NCBI RefSeq assembly: GCF_000427445.1
Contig: NZ_KE386496.1
Location: 2,681,504 to 2,745,503, forward strand
DNA from: Methylocapsa acidiphila B2
GTDB lineage: Bacteria; Pseudomonadota; Alphaproteobacteria; Rhizobiales; Beijerinckiaceae
Direction: 5' to 3'
Length of the DNA: 64,000 nt
Below are positions 28,231-38,610 of the stretch, in pieces. Position numbers and translations under genes: made by a program. Each line of letters starts with the position of its first letter. The first letter of the stretch is position 1. The notes under the pieces were generated by a model, which made no database searches, was not told the DNA's origin, and saw nothing but the letters and a program-made list of their open reading frames with translations.

Positions 28231-28650
28231 ATGAACACATCACTCGATCGCATCCGCGAGAGAATTGCGGAACTGGAGGCGAAGATCAACGACCTTCGCA
28301 TCGCCGAGCGCGAGCTCCAGGCGCTGGAAAAAGGTCCGGCCAAGGCCGCGAAGGAGCCGGCTCCAAGGGGGCGTCCGGGACGCGCGCCAAAACGGACGGC
28401 CGCTCCGTCGGAAGCCGAGCCTCAGCCGGAAGGTCGTCAGACCATCGGCGCGGCCATCGCCGAAGTCCTCGACCAGCACGGCGCTTTGTCGGTGGCCGAG
28501 ATCGCCGAGCAGATCAAGGCAGCGGGCCGCGACATCAGCAATCGCACCGTGTCCTTTTCGCTTCAGGCCCTCAAAAAGCGCGGCCTCGTGAAAGGCGTCG
28601 ACGGCAAATGGACGCTGCCTAAGGCCCGAGCCAAGCGCACCCCCGCATAA
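28231..28650 (+). CDS. Small coiled-coil plus winged-helix DNA-binding-like protein
   Basis: The product has 139 residues from the ATG reading MNTSLDRIRERIAELEAKIN; an upstream in-frame start adds 21 residues of uncertain value. Residues 1-35 form an amphipathic coiled coil, 40-68 a Pro/Arg-rich linker, and 70-130 a winged-helix-like domain (TIGAAIAEVLDQHGALSVAE, ISNRTVSFSLQALKKRGLV). The basic tail (KARAKRTPA) fits nucleic-acid binding. It shares this layout with the protein at 46281-46709. Regulatory role is inferred from the fold only. Confidence 0.6.
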   Translation: MNTSLDRIRERIAELEAKINDLRIAERELQALEKGPAKAAKEPAPRGRPGRAPKRTAAPSEAEPQPEGRQTIGAAIAEVLDQHGALSVAEIAEQIKAAGRDISNRTVSFSLQALKKRGLVKGVDGKWTLPKARAKRTPA

Positions 28651-28748
28651 TCAAAAGCGGATCTATAGCGGACCACGCCGCAAAGCGCTCGCGGCGTCGG
28701 TTTCGGCTTCGGGTCGTTCTCGCCTTGTCGGCGGCTGACAGCACGCTG

Positions 28749-30173
<1,425 letters not shown>

Positions 30174-30321
30174 GCGCGGCGCTCTCCCAGCCTTCGCGGC
30201 GCGGCGATCAAACGTCCAAACGCCTGAATTCGCCGGTGCGGCGACATGACTGAAAATGGGCGGCGCCACGCGGCGATCAAGGGCGAATCGACGCCGCCGC
30301 CGAGTTGACGCCGCGCCGCAC

Positions 30322-30729
30322 TCACAATTTCGCGGCGACCTCGACGCCGGCAGAGGCGATCTGCGCATCCTGCGGAGATTGCACGCCGGACACGCCGATC
30401 GAGCCGATGATGCGTCCGCCGTTCAACAAGGGCAGGCCGCCTTCGATCGGAGTCGCGCCCGGCAGGGTGAGCATGGCCATGCGTCCGCCGGCGACGATTT
30501 CCTCGAACGCTTTGGTCGGCCGCTTGAACAAGAGCGCGGTGCGGGCCTTTTCCTGCGCGACGACGATGGAGCCGAGCGGCGCTTCATCGAGCCTTTGCAG
30601 GAAAAGCAGATTGCCGCCATCGTCGAGCACGGCGATCGTCACGCTCCAATTGTTCTTCAGCGCCTCGGCCTCGGCGGCCGCGGCGATCTCTTTTGCGTCG
30701 GCGAGGCTGAGCGCATTCTTGACATACAT
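30322..30729 (-). CDS. GlcG/HbpS family haem-binding-like protein
   Basis: This 135-residue protein covers the whole GlcG/HbpS (DUF336) domain: LADAKEIAAAAEAEALKNNW, VTIAVLDDGGNLLFLQRLD, KARTALLFKRPT, LPGATPIEGGLPLLNGGRII and the terminal GSIGVSGVQSPQDAQIASAG. Members are small proteins, some haem-binding, some beside glycolate or propanediol genes. It has no signal peptide, so it is probably cytoplasmic. It lies about 150 bases upstream of the serine deaminase gene on the same strand and may be co-expressed with it. Confidence 0.88.
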   Translation of the reverse strand: MYVKNALSLADAKEIAAAAEAEALKNNWSVTIAVLDDGGNLLFLQRLDEAPLGSIVVAQEKARTALLFKRPTKAFEEIVAGGRMAMLTLPGATPIEGGLPLLNGGRIIGSIGVSGVQSPQDAQIASAGVEVAAKL

Positions 30730-30880
30730 GGACTGCTTCTCCGTGGATCGACATTATGCGCAACGGGCGTTATCGGCCCGCCGCGAGCTGAGGAAAATCA
30801 GATTTTTCGATATAATTGAAGCGTCGGGCGAGCGACGCACGGCGAGGGATGTTCGAGACGCCGAACGAGGAGCGAGCATT

Positions 30881-33800
30881 ATGCCTTCGCGCAACCGAAT
30901 TTGGAAGACGCCGCGAGAGCGCGATCTCGGCCTCCGATGGATCTCCAACCGCGCCGGCCTCGCGATCGGCGTTCTCCCCAACGGCCGCCTCTTCGCGATC
31001 GAGAATCGCCGAGCCGACGGCGCGATCATGATCAACCAGTTGCTCGGCTCTCCCATCGCCGACGGGATTTCCCGGCTCTATCTGCGGAGCGGCGGGGCGG
31101 CGCCAGCCGCGATCGACGTCCTCGGCTCCGCCGGCGCGAGCCGTTTCGGGACGGGACCAGATCGCTTCGCGTGGGAAGGAGAGACGAACTTTCTTCTCCA
31201 TCGCGCGACGCTCTCGCTCCATCCTGAAGCGGCCGCCTGGATGTGGCGGCTCGAAGCCATGAATGTCGGCGCGGCGGCCGTCCCGCTCGACGCCGTCCTC
31301 ATCCAGGATCTGGGCCTCGGCGATAGGGGCTTTCTCATGAACAACGAGGCCTACGCCTCGCAATATATCGACCATCATATCGAACGTCGCCCCGGCCTCG
31401 GCCCTGTGATCATGAGCCGGCAAAACCTCGCCCAATCCGGCCGCCATCCATGGGTTCTTCACGCCTGCCTCGACGGCGCAAAGAGCTTCGCCACAGACGG
31501 GCTTCAGCTTTTTGGACCAGGCTTTCGCGACCAGGGCGACTTCGCCTATGCATTCGGCGCGGACCTACCGAACATGCGGCTCCAACATGAGCTCGCCAGC
31601 GCCGCGATCCAGTCGGCGCCGCGCGAGCTTGCGCCCGGCGCAGCGGTGGAATGGCGTTTCCTCGGCCTTTACGAGCCTGACCACCCGACGGCGTCGAGCG
31701 CCTCGGATCTGGCGCGGATCGACGCCCTCGCCTGGCCCGAGTCAGACCCTGCGCCCATCGTCATGGCCGCGCCGGCGCGCAGCATTATCCAAGAAGCTCC
31801 CGCCGCGATCGCCGATGCTTTGACCCCCGACGACGTCGCCGAGCGTCGCCCCGAGCGTTTCCTCGAAGAGCACGAGAACGAACGCCTCCTTTCGTTCTTT
31901 TGTCCTGATGCGCCGCTCAACCGTCATGTCGCGCTGAGGGACAAGGAGCTGCTCGTAACGCGCCGCCACGGCGCCATCCTCCGCTCCGGCCAAGCCATGC
32001 TGCCGGATGAGGCGACGCTCTGCGCCACCTGCTGGATGCATGGCGTCTTCGCCGCGCAGCTCACCATCGGCAACACCTCTTTTCACAAGCTGCTGTCGGT
32101 CTCGCGCGACCCTTACAACATCACCCGCGCAAGCGGCTTGCGCATGCTGATCGACTTCGGCGACGGCTGGCGTCTGCTCACGGTCCCATCCCTGTTCGAG
32201 ATCGGACTCAGCGATTGCCGTTGGGTCTATCGTTTCGGCGCGCGCGTGGTCGAGCTGCGCGCCGCGGCCTCGGGCGAGGATCCCGCGATGCAATGGCGCG
32301 TGACGATCGAAGGCGAAGCATGCAGGCTTCTTATCTTCGGCCATCTCGTCCTTGGCGAACGCGAGCTCGATCACGCCGGCGACGTCGAAGTCGACGCCAC
32401 GGCAATGCGCCTATCGTTCAGGCCGGACGCCGATTCGCTGTGGGGCAAAAGCTACCCCGACGCCATCTACCACCTGGTTACGAGCGCTCCCGAGGCGATC
32501 GAAGCGATCGGCGGGGACGAACTGCTCTTCAGCGACGGCGTCCCACGCGACGGCGCCTATTTCGCGCTGCGCACACGGCCGATACGCGCGTTCAAATTCG
32601 CGCTCGTCGGATCGTTGACGAACCCCGAAGCGGCGGATCGGCTCGCCGAAAAATATCGAAGCGGCGTCGCCGAGGCAGAGCTGCTCGCGCCGGCGGCGGA
32701 TTTCTGGCGGCGAGTCACGCGCGGCCTTCGCCTAGATGGCGGAGACGCGGAGGGCGCTGCTCTCGATGCAGCTTTCCCTTGGCTCGCGCATGACGCCATG
32801 ATCCATCTGACGGTTCCGCACGGCCTCGAGCAATATGCAGGCGCCGCGTGGGGAACGCGCGACGTCTGCCAGGGGCCCGTCGAGTTTCTTCTGGCGCTCG
32901 AGCATGACGAGCCGGTCAAGGAAATTTTGCGGATCGTCTTCGCCCAACAATATGAAAGCCGAGGCGATTGGCCGCAATGGTTCATGCTCGAACCCTACTC
33001 GTTCATCCAGGACAAGACGAGCCATGGCGACGTCATCATCTGGCCGCTCAAGGCGCTCAACGATTACATCGAGGCGACCCATGATCTCGCCTTTCTCGAC
33101 GAGCCCGTCGCGTGGCGGCGCGAGGATAATTTCGCGCGGACGGAGCGAAAGGACACGATCGCCGCGCATATCGAGAAGCTGCTCGCCGCCCTGCGCGAGC
33201 GCTTCATTCCCGGCACGCATCTCGTCAAATATGGCGAGGGCGATTGGAACGACTCGCTTCAACCCGCCGATCCGCGAATGCGCGACTGGATGGCGAGCAG
33301 TTGGACGGTCTCGCTGTTGCACCAGCAGCTCAACCGCTACGCCGACATCTTGTGGCGCATCGGCCAAGCCGATGAGGCCTCTGCGCTCCATGCGCTCGCC
33401 GCGCGGATGCGCGAGGACGTCAACCGCTATCTGATCCGCGACGGCGCGATAGCTGGCTATGGCCTGTTCGACGCCGCGGGCGGCGAGCCGGAGCTCTTGC
33501 TTCATCCGAGCGATGCGCGCACCGGGCTCAAATATTCGCTCCTGCCGATGATCCAAAGCATTACTGGCGGCTTGTTCACGCCGGAGCAACAACGAAGCCA
33601 CCATCGGCTCATCCGCGACTTTCTGCTTTTTCCAGACGGCGCCCGCTTGATCGACCGTCCGATCGTCTATCGCGGCGGCGTCGAGACCACATTCCGCCGC
33701 GCCGAATCCTCCGCCTTTTTCGGGCGTGAGATCGGACTCATGTATGTTCACGCCCATTTGCGCTACGCGGAAGCCATGGCCGCGCTCGGCGACCAGGATG

Positions 33801-34126
33801 CAGTGTGGGATGCGCTTCAGCTCGCAAATCCGATCGCGGCGACGGATCGCCTGCCGCGAGCCCGGCTTCGCCAGCGCAACGCCTATTTCAGCAGCAGCGA
33901 CGCGGCCTTCCCCGATCGCTACGCGGCGAGCGCCGAATGGGCGCGCGTGAAGGTCGGCGACATCGCGCTGGAAGGCGGCTGGCGCGTCTATTCCAGCGGC
34001 CCCGGCCTCTATGTGAGCGTGCTGCTCCGTCATGTGCTTGGATTGGGCCGCACATGGGACGAAGCCGGCGAGTCCCGAGCGTATGCGAGTCTACGCGGCG
34101 TCGCCGCGACGTTGGATCCCGATTAG
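30881..34126 (+). CDS. GH94-type glycoside phosphorylase, probably 1,2-beta-oligoglucan-type
   Basis: The product has 1081 residues. The start at MPSRNRIWKTPRERDLGLRW has a GAGGAG site upstream; the open frame extends further 5' but without similarity. The N-terminal half is a beta-sandwich domain with NNEAYASQYIDHH; the C-terminal half is an (alpha/alpha)6 barrel with QYAGAAWGTRDVCQGPVEFL, the catalytic-acid region KYGEGDWNDSL, and GLKYSLLPMIQSITGG. GH94 enzymes phosphorolyse beta-glucosides; the length and large N-terminal region best resemble 1,2-beta-oligoglucan phosphorylases (about 1110 residues). Its stop codon overlaps the stop of the convergent extensin-like gene. Substrate is inferred. 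Confidence 0.75.
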   Translation: MPSRNRIWKTPRERDLGLRWISNRAGLAIGVLPNGRLFAIENRRADGAIMINQLLGSPIADGISRLYLRSGGAAPAAIDVLGSAGASRFGTGPDRFAWEGETNFLLHRATLSLHPEAAAWMWRLEAMNVGAAAVPLDAVLIQDLGLGDRGFLMNNEAYASQYIDHHIERRPGLGPVIMSRQNLAQSGRHPWVLHACLDGAKSFATDGLQLFGPGFRDQGDFAYAFGADLPNMRLQHELASAAIQSAPRELAPGAAVEWRFLGLYEPDHPTASSASDLARIDALAWPESDPAPIVMAAPARSIIQEAPAAIADALTPDDVAERRPERFLEEHENERLLSFFCPDAPLNRHVALRDKELLVTRRHGAILRSGQAMLPDEATLCATCWMHGVFAAQLTIGNTSFHKLLSVSRDPYNITRASGLRMLIDFGDGWRLLTVPSLFEIGLSDCRWVYRFGARVVELRAAASGEDPAMQWRVTIEGEACRLLIFGHLVLGERELDHAGDVEVDATAMRLSFRPDADSLWGKSYPDAIYHLVTSAPEAIEAIGGDELLFSDGVPRDGAYFALRTRPIRAFKFALVGSLTNPEAADRLAEKYRSGVAEAELLAPAADFWRRVTRGLRLDGGDAEGAALDAAFPWLAHDAMIHLTVPHGLEQYAGAAWGTRDVCQGPVEFLLALEHDEPVKEILRIVFAQQYESRGDWPQWFMLEPYSFIQDKTSHGDVIIWPLKALNDYIEATHDLAFLDEPVAWRREDNFARTERKDTIAAHIEKLLAALRERFIPGTHLVKYGEGDWNDSLQPADPRMRDWMASSWTVSLLHQQLNRYADILWRIGQADEASALHALAARMREDVNRYLIRDGAIAGYGLFDAAGGEPELLLHPSDARTGLKYSLLPMIQSITGGLFTPEQQRSHHRLIRDFLLFPDGARLIDRPIVYRGGVETTFRRAESSAFFGREIGLMYVHAHLRYAEAMAALGDQDAVWDALQLANPIAATDRLPRARLRQRNAYFSSSDAAFPDRYAASAEWARVKVGDIALEGGWRVYSSGPGLYVSVLLRHVLGLGRTWDEAGESRAYASLRGVAATLDPD

Positions 34127-35103
34127 CGGCGCTTCGGCAGATCCCAGTCCGAGGGACTGCCTTCCGGCGCATCGACGCCGTCCGCACGCAGGGCGCCGCG
34201 CACCGGCTCGGAAGGCGTCGGCGCGTCGCCGCGCCGCATGGGCGTCTTCATCGCGGCGATGAAATAGTCCTGCGGAATGCTCGCGATCGGCGACGAGCCC
34301 GCGCCGCCGCGCAAGGCGAGCGCGCCGCCATTGCGGATGCGATTTTCGGCGACATCGACGTCGTCGTCTATATCCGGCGCATCGGGCAGCCCGTCGCGCG
34401 GCGGTTGCGGCGTCGCGCTCGGACCGAGAAGCGGCCGACAGACCCGACGCGGGCCAGTCGAGCTATTGCCATGCATCGCGAGATCGGCATGGATGTGATT
34501 ATAGTGAAAGACATTGGCGCCGGGGCCGAGCGCCGTCGTGAAATGCGCGCAGGCGCCGGCATGGACGTCTTGCAGAAAGGCGCGGGTTTGCTCGTCGCCG
34601 CGCGTCCAATCGCGCACGATGGAGATCTCACGTCCGTCCGCGAGACGGAAGCCGCCGATGTCGATCGCATTGCCGAAAGCATGTTCGGAAATCCGCGCGC
34701 CGAATTGATTGTTCATGGCGCGGCAACTATAGGTCCCCATCGAGTCGATCTGGACCACCGGTTGCCCAAACCGCGCTCGAGCCGCCGGCTGGACCACATC
34801 GGCGAGCCATCCGTTGAGCGCTGCGATCATCGGGCAGTCGAGAAGATAGCTCGCATTGAAGCTAACCGCACCATCCTGCAAGGCCGTCACCCTAAAGGGC
34901 CGCGTCAACCCGCAGATGCCAGGCCCGTTGATTTCGCGCGCGGGCTGAATATAGGCGGAAGGCTCGACGAGGCGCTGCGCGAGGCAGGCGTTTTCGGCCT
35001 GCGTGCGCCAAGCCGGGCGTCGCGGCGTCTCATAGTTCGAGCAGCCGGCCAGGGCGCCGACGAGAACCGCGACAAGAGCGAATGGCAAGTTGCGTCGCGC
35101 CAT
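34123..35103 (-). CDS. Extensin-like lipoprotein with M15-type metal motif
   Basis: This 326-residue lipoprotein has a signal (MARRNLPFALVAVLVGALAG) ending in the lipobox LAGC, so it is anchored at Cys 21. The extensin-like C-terminal domain spans roughly residues 35-215, with SCRAMNNQFGARISEHAFGN, AIDIGGFRLADGREI and FHYNHIHADLAMHG. The H-x6-D and HxH pattern is that of zinc-dependent M15-type peptidases/amidases, suggesting a cell-wall hydrolase. The last 100 residues are Pro/Arg-rich. Common in Hyphomicrobiales; the true substrate is not established. Confidence 0.85.
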   Translation of the reverse strand: MARRNLPFALVAVLVGALAGCSNYETPRRPAWRTQAENACLAQRLVEPSAYIQPAREINGPGICGLTRPFRVTALQDGAVSFNASYLLDCPMIAALNGWLADVVQPAARARFGQPVVQIDSMGTYSCRAMNNQFGARISEHAFGNAIDIGGFRLADGREISIVRDWTRGDEQTRAFLQDVHAGACAHFTTALGPGANVFHYNHIHADLAMHGNSSTGPRRVCRPLLGPSATPQPPRDGLPDAPDIDDDVDVAENRIRNGGALALRGGAGSSPIASIPQDYFIAAMKTPMRRGDAPTPSEPVRGALRADGVDAPEGSPSDWDLPKRR

Positions 35104-35187
35104 CGCCGAGACATGCGCGCAATTTATTAACCTGCGCTAAAGCAGTGCGGTTAACAGTTCGGAAACTTTGCGGGAAGGACCAACGCC

Positions 35188-35610
35188 ATGCCGAGGATCG
35201 CGGCGACGCCGGAGATCTCGATCGACGAGGCGGAACTCGACTTCTCCTATGCGCGCGCGAGCGGGCCCGGAGGTCAGAACGTCAACAAGGTCGAGACGGC
35301 TGCGCAATTGCGCTTCGACGTGGCGAACTCTCCCTCCCTCGCGGAGGCGGTCAAGCAGCGCCTCGCCAGATTGGCGGGGAGCAGGCTGACAAAGGAGGGC
35401 GTGATCGTGATCTTCGCCCAGAACCGGCGCTCGCAGGAGCTCAATCGCCAGGACGCCTTGGCGCGCCTCCTCGCGCTGATCGCCGCGGCCGCTGAAAAGC
35501 CCAAGCCGAGGATCAAGACGAAACCCAGCTTTTCGGCCCGCAAGCGGCGCGTGGAGAGCAAAGTGCGGCGCGGAGAAACGAAAAGGTTAAGAAGCGCGCC
35601 TTCGGAATAG
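35188..35610 (+). CDS. arfB: Alternative ribosome-rescue factor ArfB (peptidyl-tRNA hydrolase)
   Basis: This 140-residue protein of the YaeJ/ArfB/ICT1 family releases stalled nascent chains from ribosomes on mRNAs without a stop codon. The catalytic GGQ is in SGPGGQNVNKVETAAQLRF (about residues 30-50), and the C-terminus is a long basic tail (KPSFSARKRRVESKVRRGE) that enters the empty mRNA channel. Length is normal. It stands alone between the extensin-like and DUF2852 genes. Confidence 0.95.
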   Translation: MPRIAATPEISIDEAELDFSYARASGPGGQNVNKVETAAQLRFDVANSPSLAEAVKQRLARLAGSRLTKEGVIVIFAQNRRSQELNRQDALARLLALIAAAAEKPKPRIKTKPSFSARKRRVESKVRRGETKRLRSAPSE

Positions 35611-35675
35611 AAGCAGCCGAAAACGGGCGCGCAAGCGTCGCGCCCGTCACATCGGATCAGACCAAGTCAGCCAAA

Positions 35676-36182
35676 TCAGACCGAGGTCGTCGGCCCCTGC
35701 TGGCTGCGCCGTTCGTTCATGAACCGCTCGAATTCCTCCCGGTCCCGGGCGCGGCGGAGATTCTCCATGAAATCGGCGAATTCTCGTTCGGCTTGAACGA
35801 GCTTTTGGCGTTCTTCCTCGAGCCGCGCGAGCTCGGCGGAGCGCCAGTCGTCGAAGGCGAGATTGCCGCTCGAGCCGAAGCCTCGCCAAGGATTGGCGGC
35901 GGAGCGCCAGCCGCCGGAGCTGCAGGCCCAGCTCCAATTCGAGCTATTTCCCCATTTCTCGCGTCCGAAGGCCAGAATGTCGCCCTGATAACCGGTCTTT
36001 CTTTGCCAAACCTTCCACAACAAAACCCCGACGCCAATCGGCCAAAAAACGATAAATCCGAGGATCATCGCCAAAAGCTCGACCGGCCGCCAAGGCTGGC
36101 CGCGCCCACAGGCGCCCCAGCCGGGCCCGCCTTTTTGTCCCATCGAGGACCCATCGTAAGCTTGCCCCATGTCAGCGCTCAT
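35676..36182 (-). CDS. DUF2852 family membrane-associated protein
   Basis: A 168-residue protein from the ATG reading MSADMGQAYDGSSMGQKGG, which has GGGAG 7 bases upstream; the longer open frame is not supported. A membrane helix (ELLAMILGFIVFWPIGVGVL) lies near residues 36-55, followed by WKVWQRKTGYQGD, a Trp/Ser/Gly-rich segment and a C-terminal coiled coil (LARLEEERQKLVQAEREFAD, FMENLRRARDREEFERFM). This is the DUF2852 layout found widely in Alphaproteobacteria. Role unknown. Confidence 0.8.
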   Translation of the reverse strand: MSADMGQAYDGSSMGQKGGPGWGACGRGQPWRPVELLAMILGFIVFWPIGVGVLLWKVWQRKTGYQGDILAFGREKWGNSSNWSWACSSGGWRSAANPWRGFGSSGNLAFDDWRSAELARLEEERQKLVQAEREFADFMENLRRARDREEFERFMNERRSQQGPTTSV

Positions 36183-36325
36183 CGTCTGCTCCCAGGTGAT
36201 CGCTTTGTCGAACAAAGCGGCGCCCCAAGGCGCGCATGACATATGTGGACCCTCTCTCGATGCGGGAGTCGCGGCGACGATCACATTCTCGCGAGAGCAT
36301 CCCGAAAAGGCCGGCCTCACCAGCG

Positions 36326-37216
36326 TCAGACGGCGCCGAGCACCTTCTTCAATTCCGCCTTGAAAGGACCAGCGATTTCGGGATTGGCGAGCGCGAAAGC
36401 GACATTTGCGGCGAGGAAACCCAGCTTCGAGCCGCAATCATAGGTCTTGCCCTCGAAACGAACGCCGTTGAAAGCCTGAGTCTGGGCCAGAATCTTCATG
36501 CCGTCCGTCAGTTGAATTTCACCGCCGGCGCCCTTCTCGCCTTTTTCCAGAATTGCGAAAATCTCGGGCGAAAGGACGTAGCGGCCGGAGATCATGAGGT
36601 TGGAAGGCGCCGTCCCCTTCGGCGGCTTCTCAATCATGCCGGTGATCTCGAAAGCGTCGCCGAAATCCTTGCCGACGGAGACGATGCCATATTGATGCGC
36701 CTCCTCCCACGGGGTTTCCTCAACCGCGATAATATTGCCGCCGTGCTTCTCATAGGCCGCGACGCATTGCGCGAGGCAACGGCCGCCCTGTCCATTGGCC
36801 GGCGCCGTCACCATGTCGGGAAGCAATACCGCGAAGGGCTCGTCGCCGACGATCTCACGGGCGCACCATATGGCGTGACCGAGCCCGAGCGGCGCCTGCT
36901 GGCGGGTGAAACTGGTCGCTCCAGCGGCCGGAAGTTGCGCCGCCAAGGCTTCAAATTCCTTGATCTTGCCGCGCCTTTGCAGGGTCTCCTCGAGCTCATA
37001 GGCGATGTCGAAATGGTCTTCGATCACCGCCTTGTTGCGGCCGGTCACGAAGACGAAATGCTCGATGCCGGCCTCCCGCGCCTCCTCGACGACATGCTGG
37101 AGGACCGGTCGGTCCACGATGGTCAGCATTTCCTTGGGGATGGATTTGGTGGCGGGGAGAAATCTCGTTCCGAGACCCGCGACCGGGAAGACCGCCTTGC
37201 GAATGCGTTTGCTCAT
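36326..37216 (-). CDS. galU: UTP-glucose-1-phosphate uridylyltransferase GalU
   Basis: This 296-residue nucleotidyltransferase makes UDP-glucose for polysaccharides and for the epimerase encoded divergently. The start [20 protein letters not shown] contains the nucleotide-binding loop; next come [54 protein letters not shown] and AVLLPDMV. Length is normal for bacterial GalU. It diverges from galE with about 320 bases between the starts. Confidence 0.96.
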   Translation of the reverse strand: MSKRIRKAVFPVAGLGTRFLPATKSIPKEMLTIVDRPVLQHVVEEAREAGIEHFVFVTGRNKAVIEDHFDIAYELEETLQRRGKIKEFEALAAQLPAAGATSFTRQQAPLGLGHAIWCAREIVGDEPFAVLLPDMVTAPANGQGGRCLAQCVAAYEKHGGNIIAVEETPWEEAHQYGIVSVGKDFGDAFEITGMIEKPPKGTAPSNLMISGRYVLSPEIFAILEKGEKGAGGEIQLTDGMKILAQTQAFNGVRFEGKTYDCGSKLGFLAANVAFALANPEIAGPFKAELKKVLGAV

Positions 37217-37537
37217 CTGCCGTTCCTGGAAAGCTGCGCCATATCGAGTTGCGATTTAACATAGCGAATAACAATACGGAAACACGCGGACCCGCGACGG
37301 CGCCTCGGCGAGTCCGGGCCGAGCCGGCGCCCAGCGGCACGCGCGGGCTCGAATCGTCGGCATCGCCGACGGTTCGCGTTCGTCTGGATCAGTTCCTTGT
37401 CGATTGCATGACTTCGGCGGGACAAACGTGCGCGCGGAGACATTCGACCGAAGGAAATCAGCTTCCGCTTCCCTTTCTCCTTTCCACTTTTCAGCGTCTC
37501 GCTCTAAGAAAATATTGCAGCAGCGAAGGGAGCGGGC
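37217..37537. other. Divergent galU-galE intergenic region
   Basis: About 320 bases between divergent starts of galU and galE; both promoters should lie here. A GAAGGGAGC ribosome-binding site sits just before galE. No operator or RNA was recognised. Confidence 0.4.
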
Positions 37538-38545
37538 ATGACGGTTCTGGTCACGGGGGGCGCCGGCTATATTGGCGGACATATGGTTCTGGCGCTTCTC
37601 GACGCCGGCGAAAAAGTTATCGTGCTCGACAATTTATCGACGGGCTTTCGCTGGGCGGTGTCCGACGCGGCGAAGCTCATCGTCGGCGATTTTGGAGACA
37701 CGGCGCTCGTCGATTCGGTCCTGGCCGAGCATAGCGTCGACGCGATCGCGCATTTCGCCGCCAAGATCGTCGTGCCGGAATCGGTTTCGGACCCCATCGC
37801 CTATTACGGCAATAACACCGCGAAGGCGTTGAGCCTTCTCGATTGCGCCCTGCGCGCCAAGATCAAGCATTTCATCTTCTCCTCCACCGCCGCGGTCTAT
37901 GGCGAGCCCGAGTTCAATCCCATCTCTGAACAGGCGCCCCTTGCGCCCATCAATCCCTATGGGCGCTCGAAGCTCATGGTCGAATGGATGTTGCAGGACG
38001 TCGCCAAGGCGCATGATCTCCGCTTCGCGGTTCTGCGCTATTTCAATGTCGCGGGCGCCGATCCCAAGGGCCGGCTCGGACAATCCTCGCCGAAAGCGAC
38101 CCATCTCATCAAGGTCGCCGTGCAGGCCGCGCTCGGGCTCCGCGACGGGCTCGACGTTTTCGGCGTCGATTATCCGACGAGGGACGGCTCCTGCATCCGC
38201 GACTATATTCAGGTCTCGGACCTCATCGACGCGCATCTTCTCGCGCTCGGCCATCTTCGCAAGGGCGGCGAGAGCCTGACCGTGAATTGCGGCTATGGCC
38301 GGGGCTATTCGGTGCTCGAGGTGATTGACGTGGTCAAACGGCAGTCGGGGGTCGCGTTCGACGTGCGGATTTCCGGCCGCCGCGCCGGAGATCCGGCGTC
38401 GCTCGTCGCCGGCGCCAATCGCGTCAAGGCCGAGTTGAATTGGACGCCGCGCCACGACGATCTCGACGAGATCGTCCGCCAGGCGCTCGACTGGGAGCGC
38501 CGCCTGCGCGACCGGCCCTTGGAGCAGGGCCCCCTGCCTCGTTAG
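37538..38545 (+). CDS. galE: UDP-glucose 4-epimerase GalE
   Basis: This 335-residue short-chain dehydrogenase/reductase interconverts UDP-glucose and UDP-galactose. The NAD-binding loop is LVTGGAGYIGGHMVLALLDA at the N-terminus, the catalytic Ser is in FSSTAAVYGEPE and the Tyr-x3-Lys in NPYGRSKLMVEWML. Downstream are RDGSCIRDYIQVSDLIDAHL and RRAGDPASLVAGA, typical of GalE. With galU it supplies sugar nucleotides for envelope or exopolysaccharides; no polysaccharide cluster is nearby. Confidence 0.95.
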   Translation: MTVLVTGGAGYIGGHMVLALLDAGEKVIVLDNLSTGFRWAVSDAAKLIVGDFGDTALVDSVLAEHSVDAIAHFAAKIVVPESVSDPIAYYGNNTAKALSLLDCALRAKIKHFIFSSTAAVYGEPEFNPISEQAPLAPINPYGRSKLMVEWMLQDVAKAHDLRFAVLRYFNVAGADPKGRLGQSSPKATHLIKVAVQAALGLRDGLDVFGVDYPTRDGSCIRDYIQVSDLIDAHLLALGHLRKGGESLTVNCGYGRGYSVLEVIDVVKRQSGVAFDVRISGRRAGDPASLVAGANRVKAELNWTPRHDDLDEIVRQALDWERRLRDRPLEQGPLPR

Positions 38546-38610
38546 GCCGATCCCTCGACGGCATCGACCAGGCTCATGGTATTGGACCGGATCGGTCCAA
38601 TATCCACAAA

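Noticed and set aside
30305-30880. 5' extension of the GH94 frame
   Set aside because: It overlaps the GlcG-like gene antisense and has no family similarity; the ATG at 30881 has a proper ribosome site.
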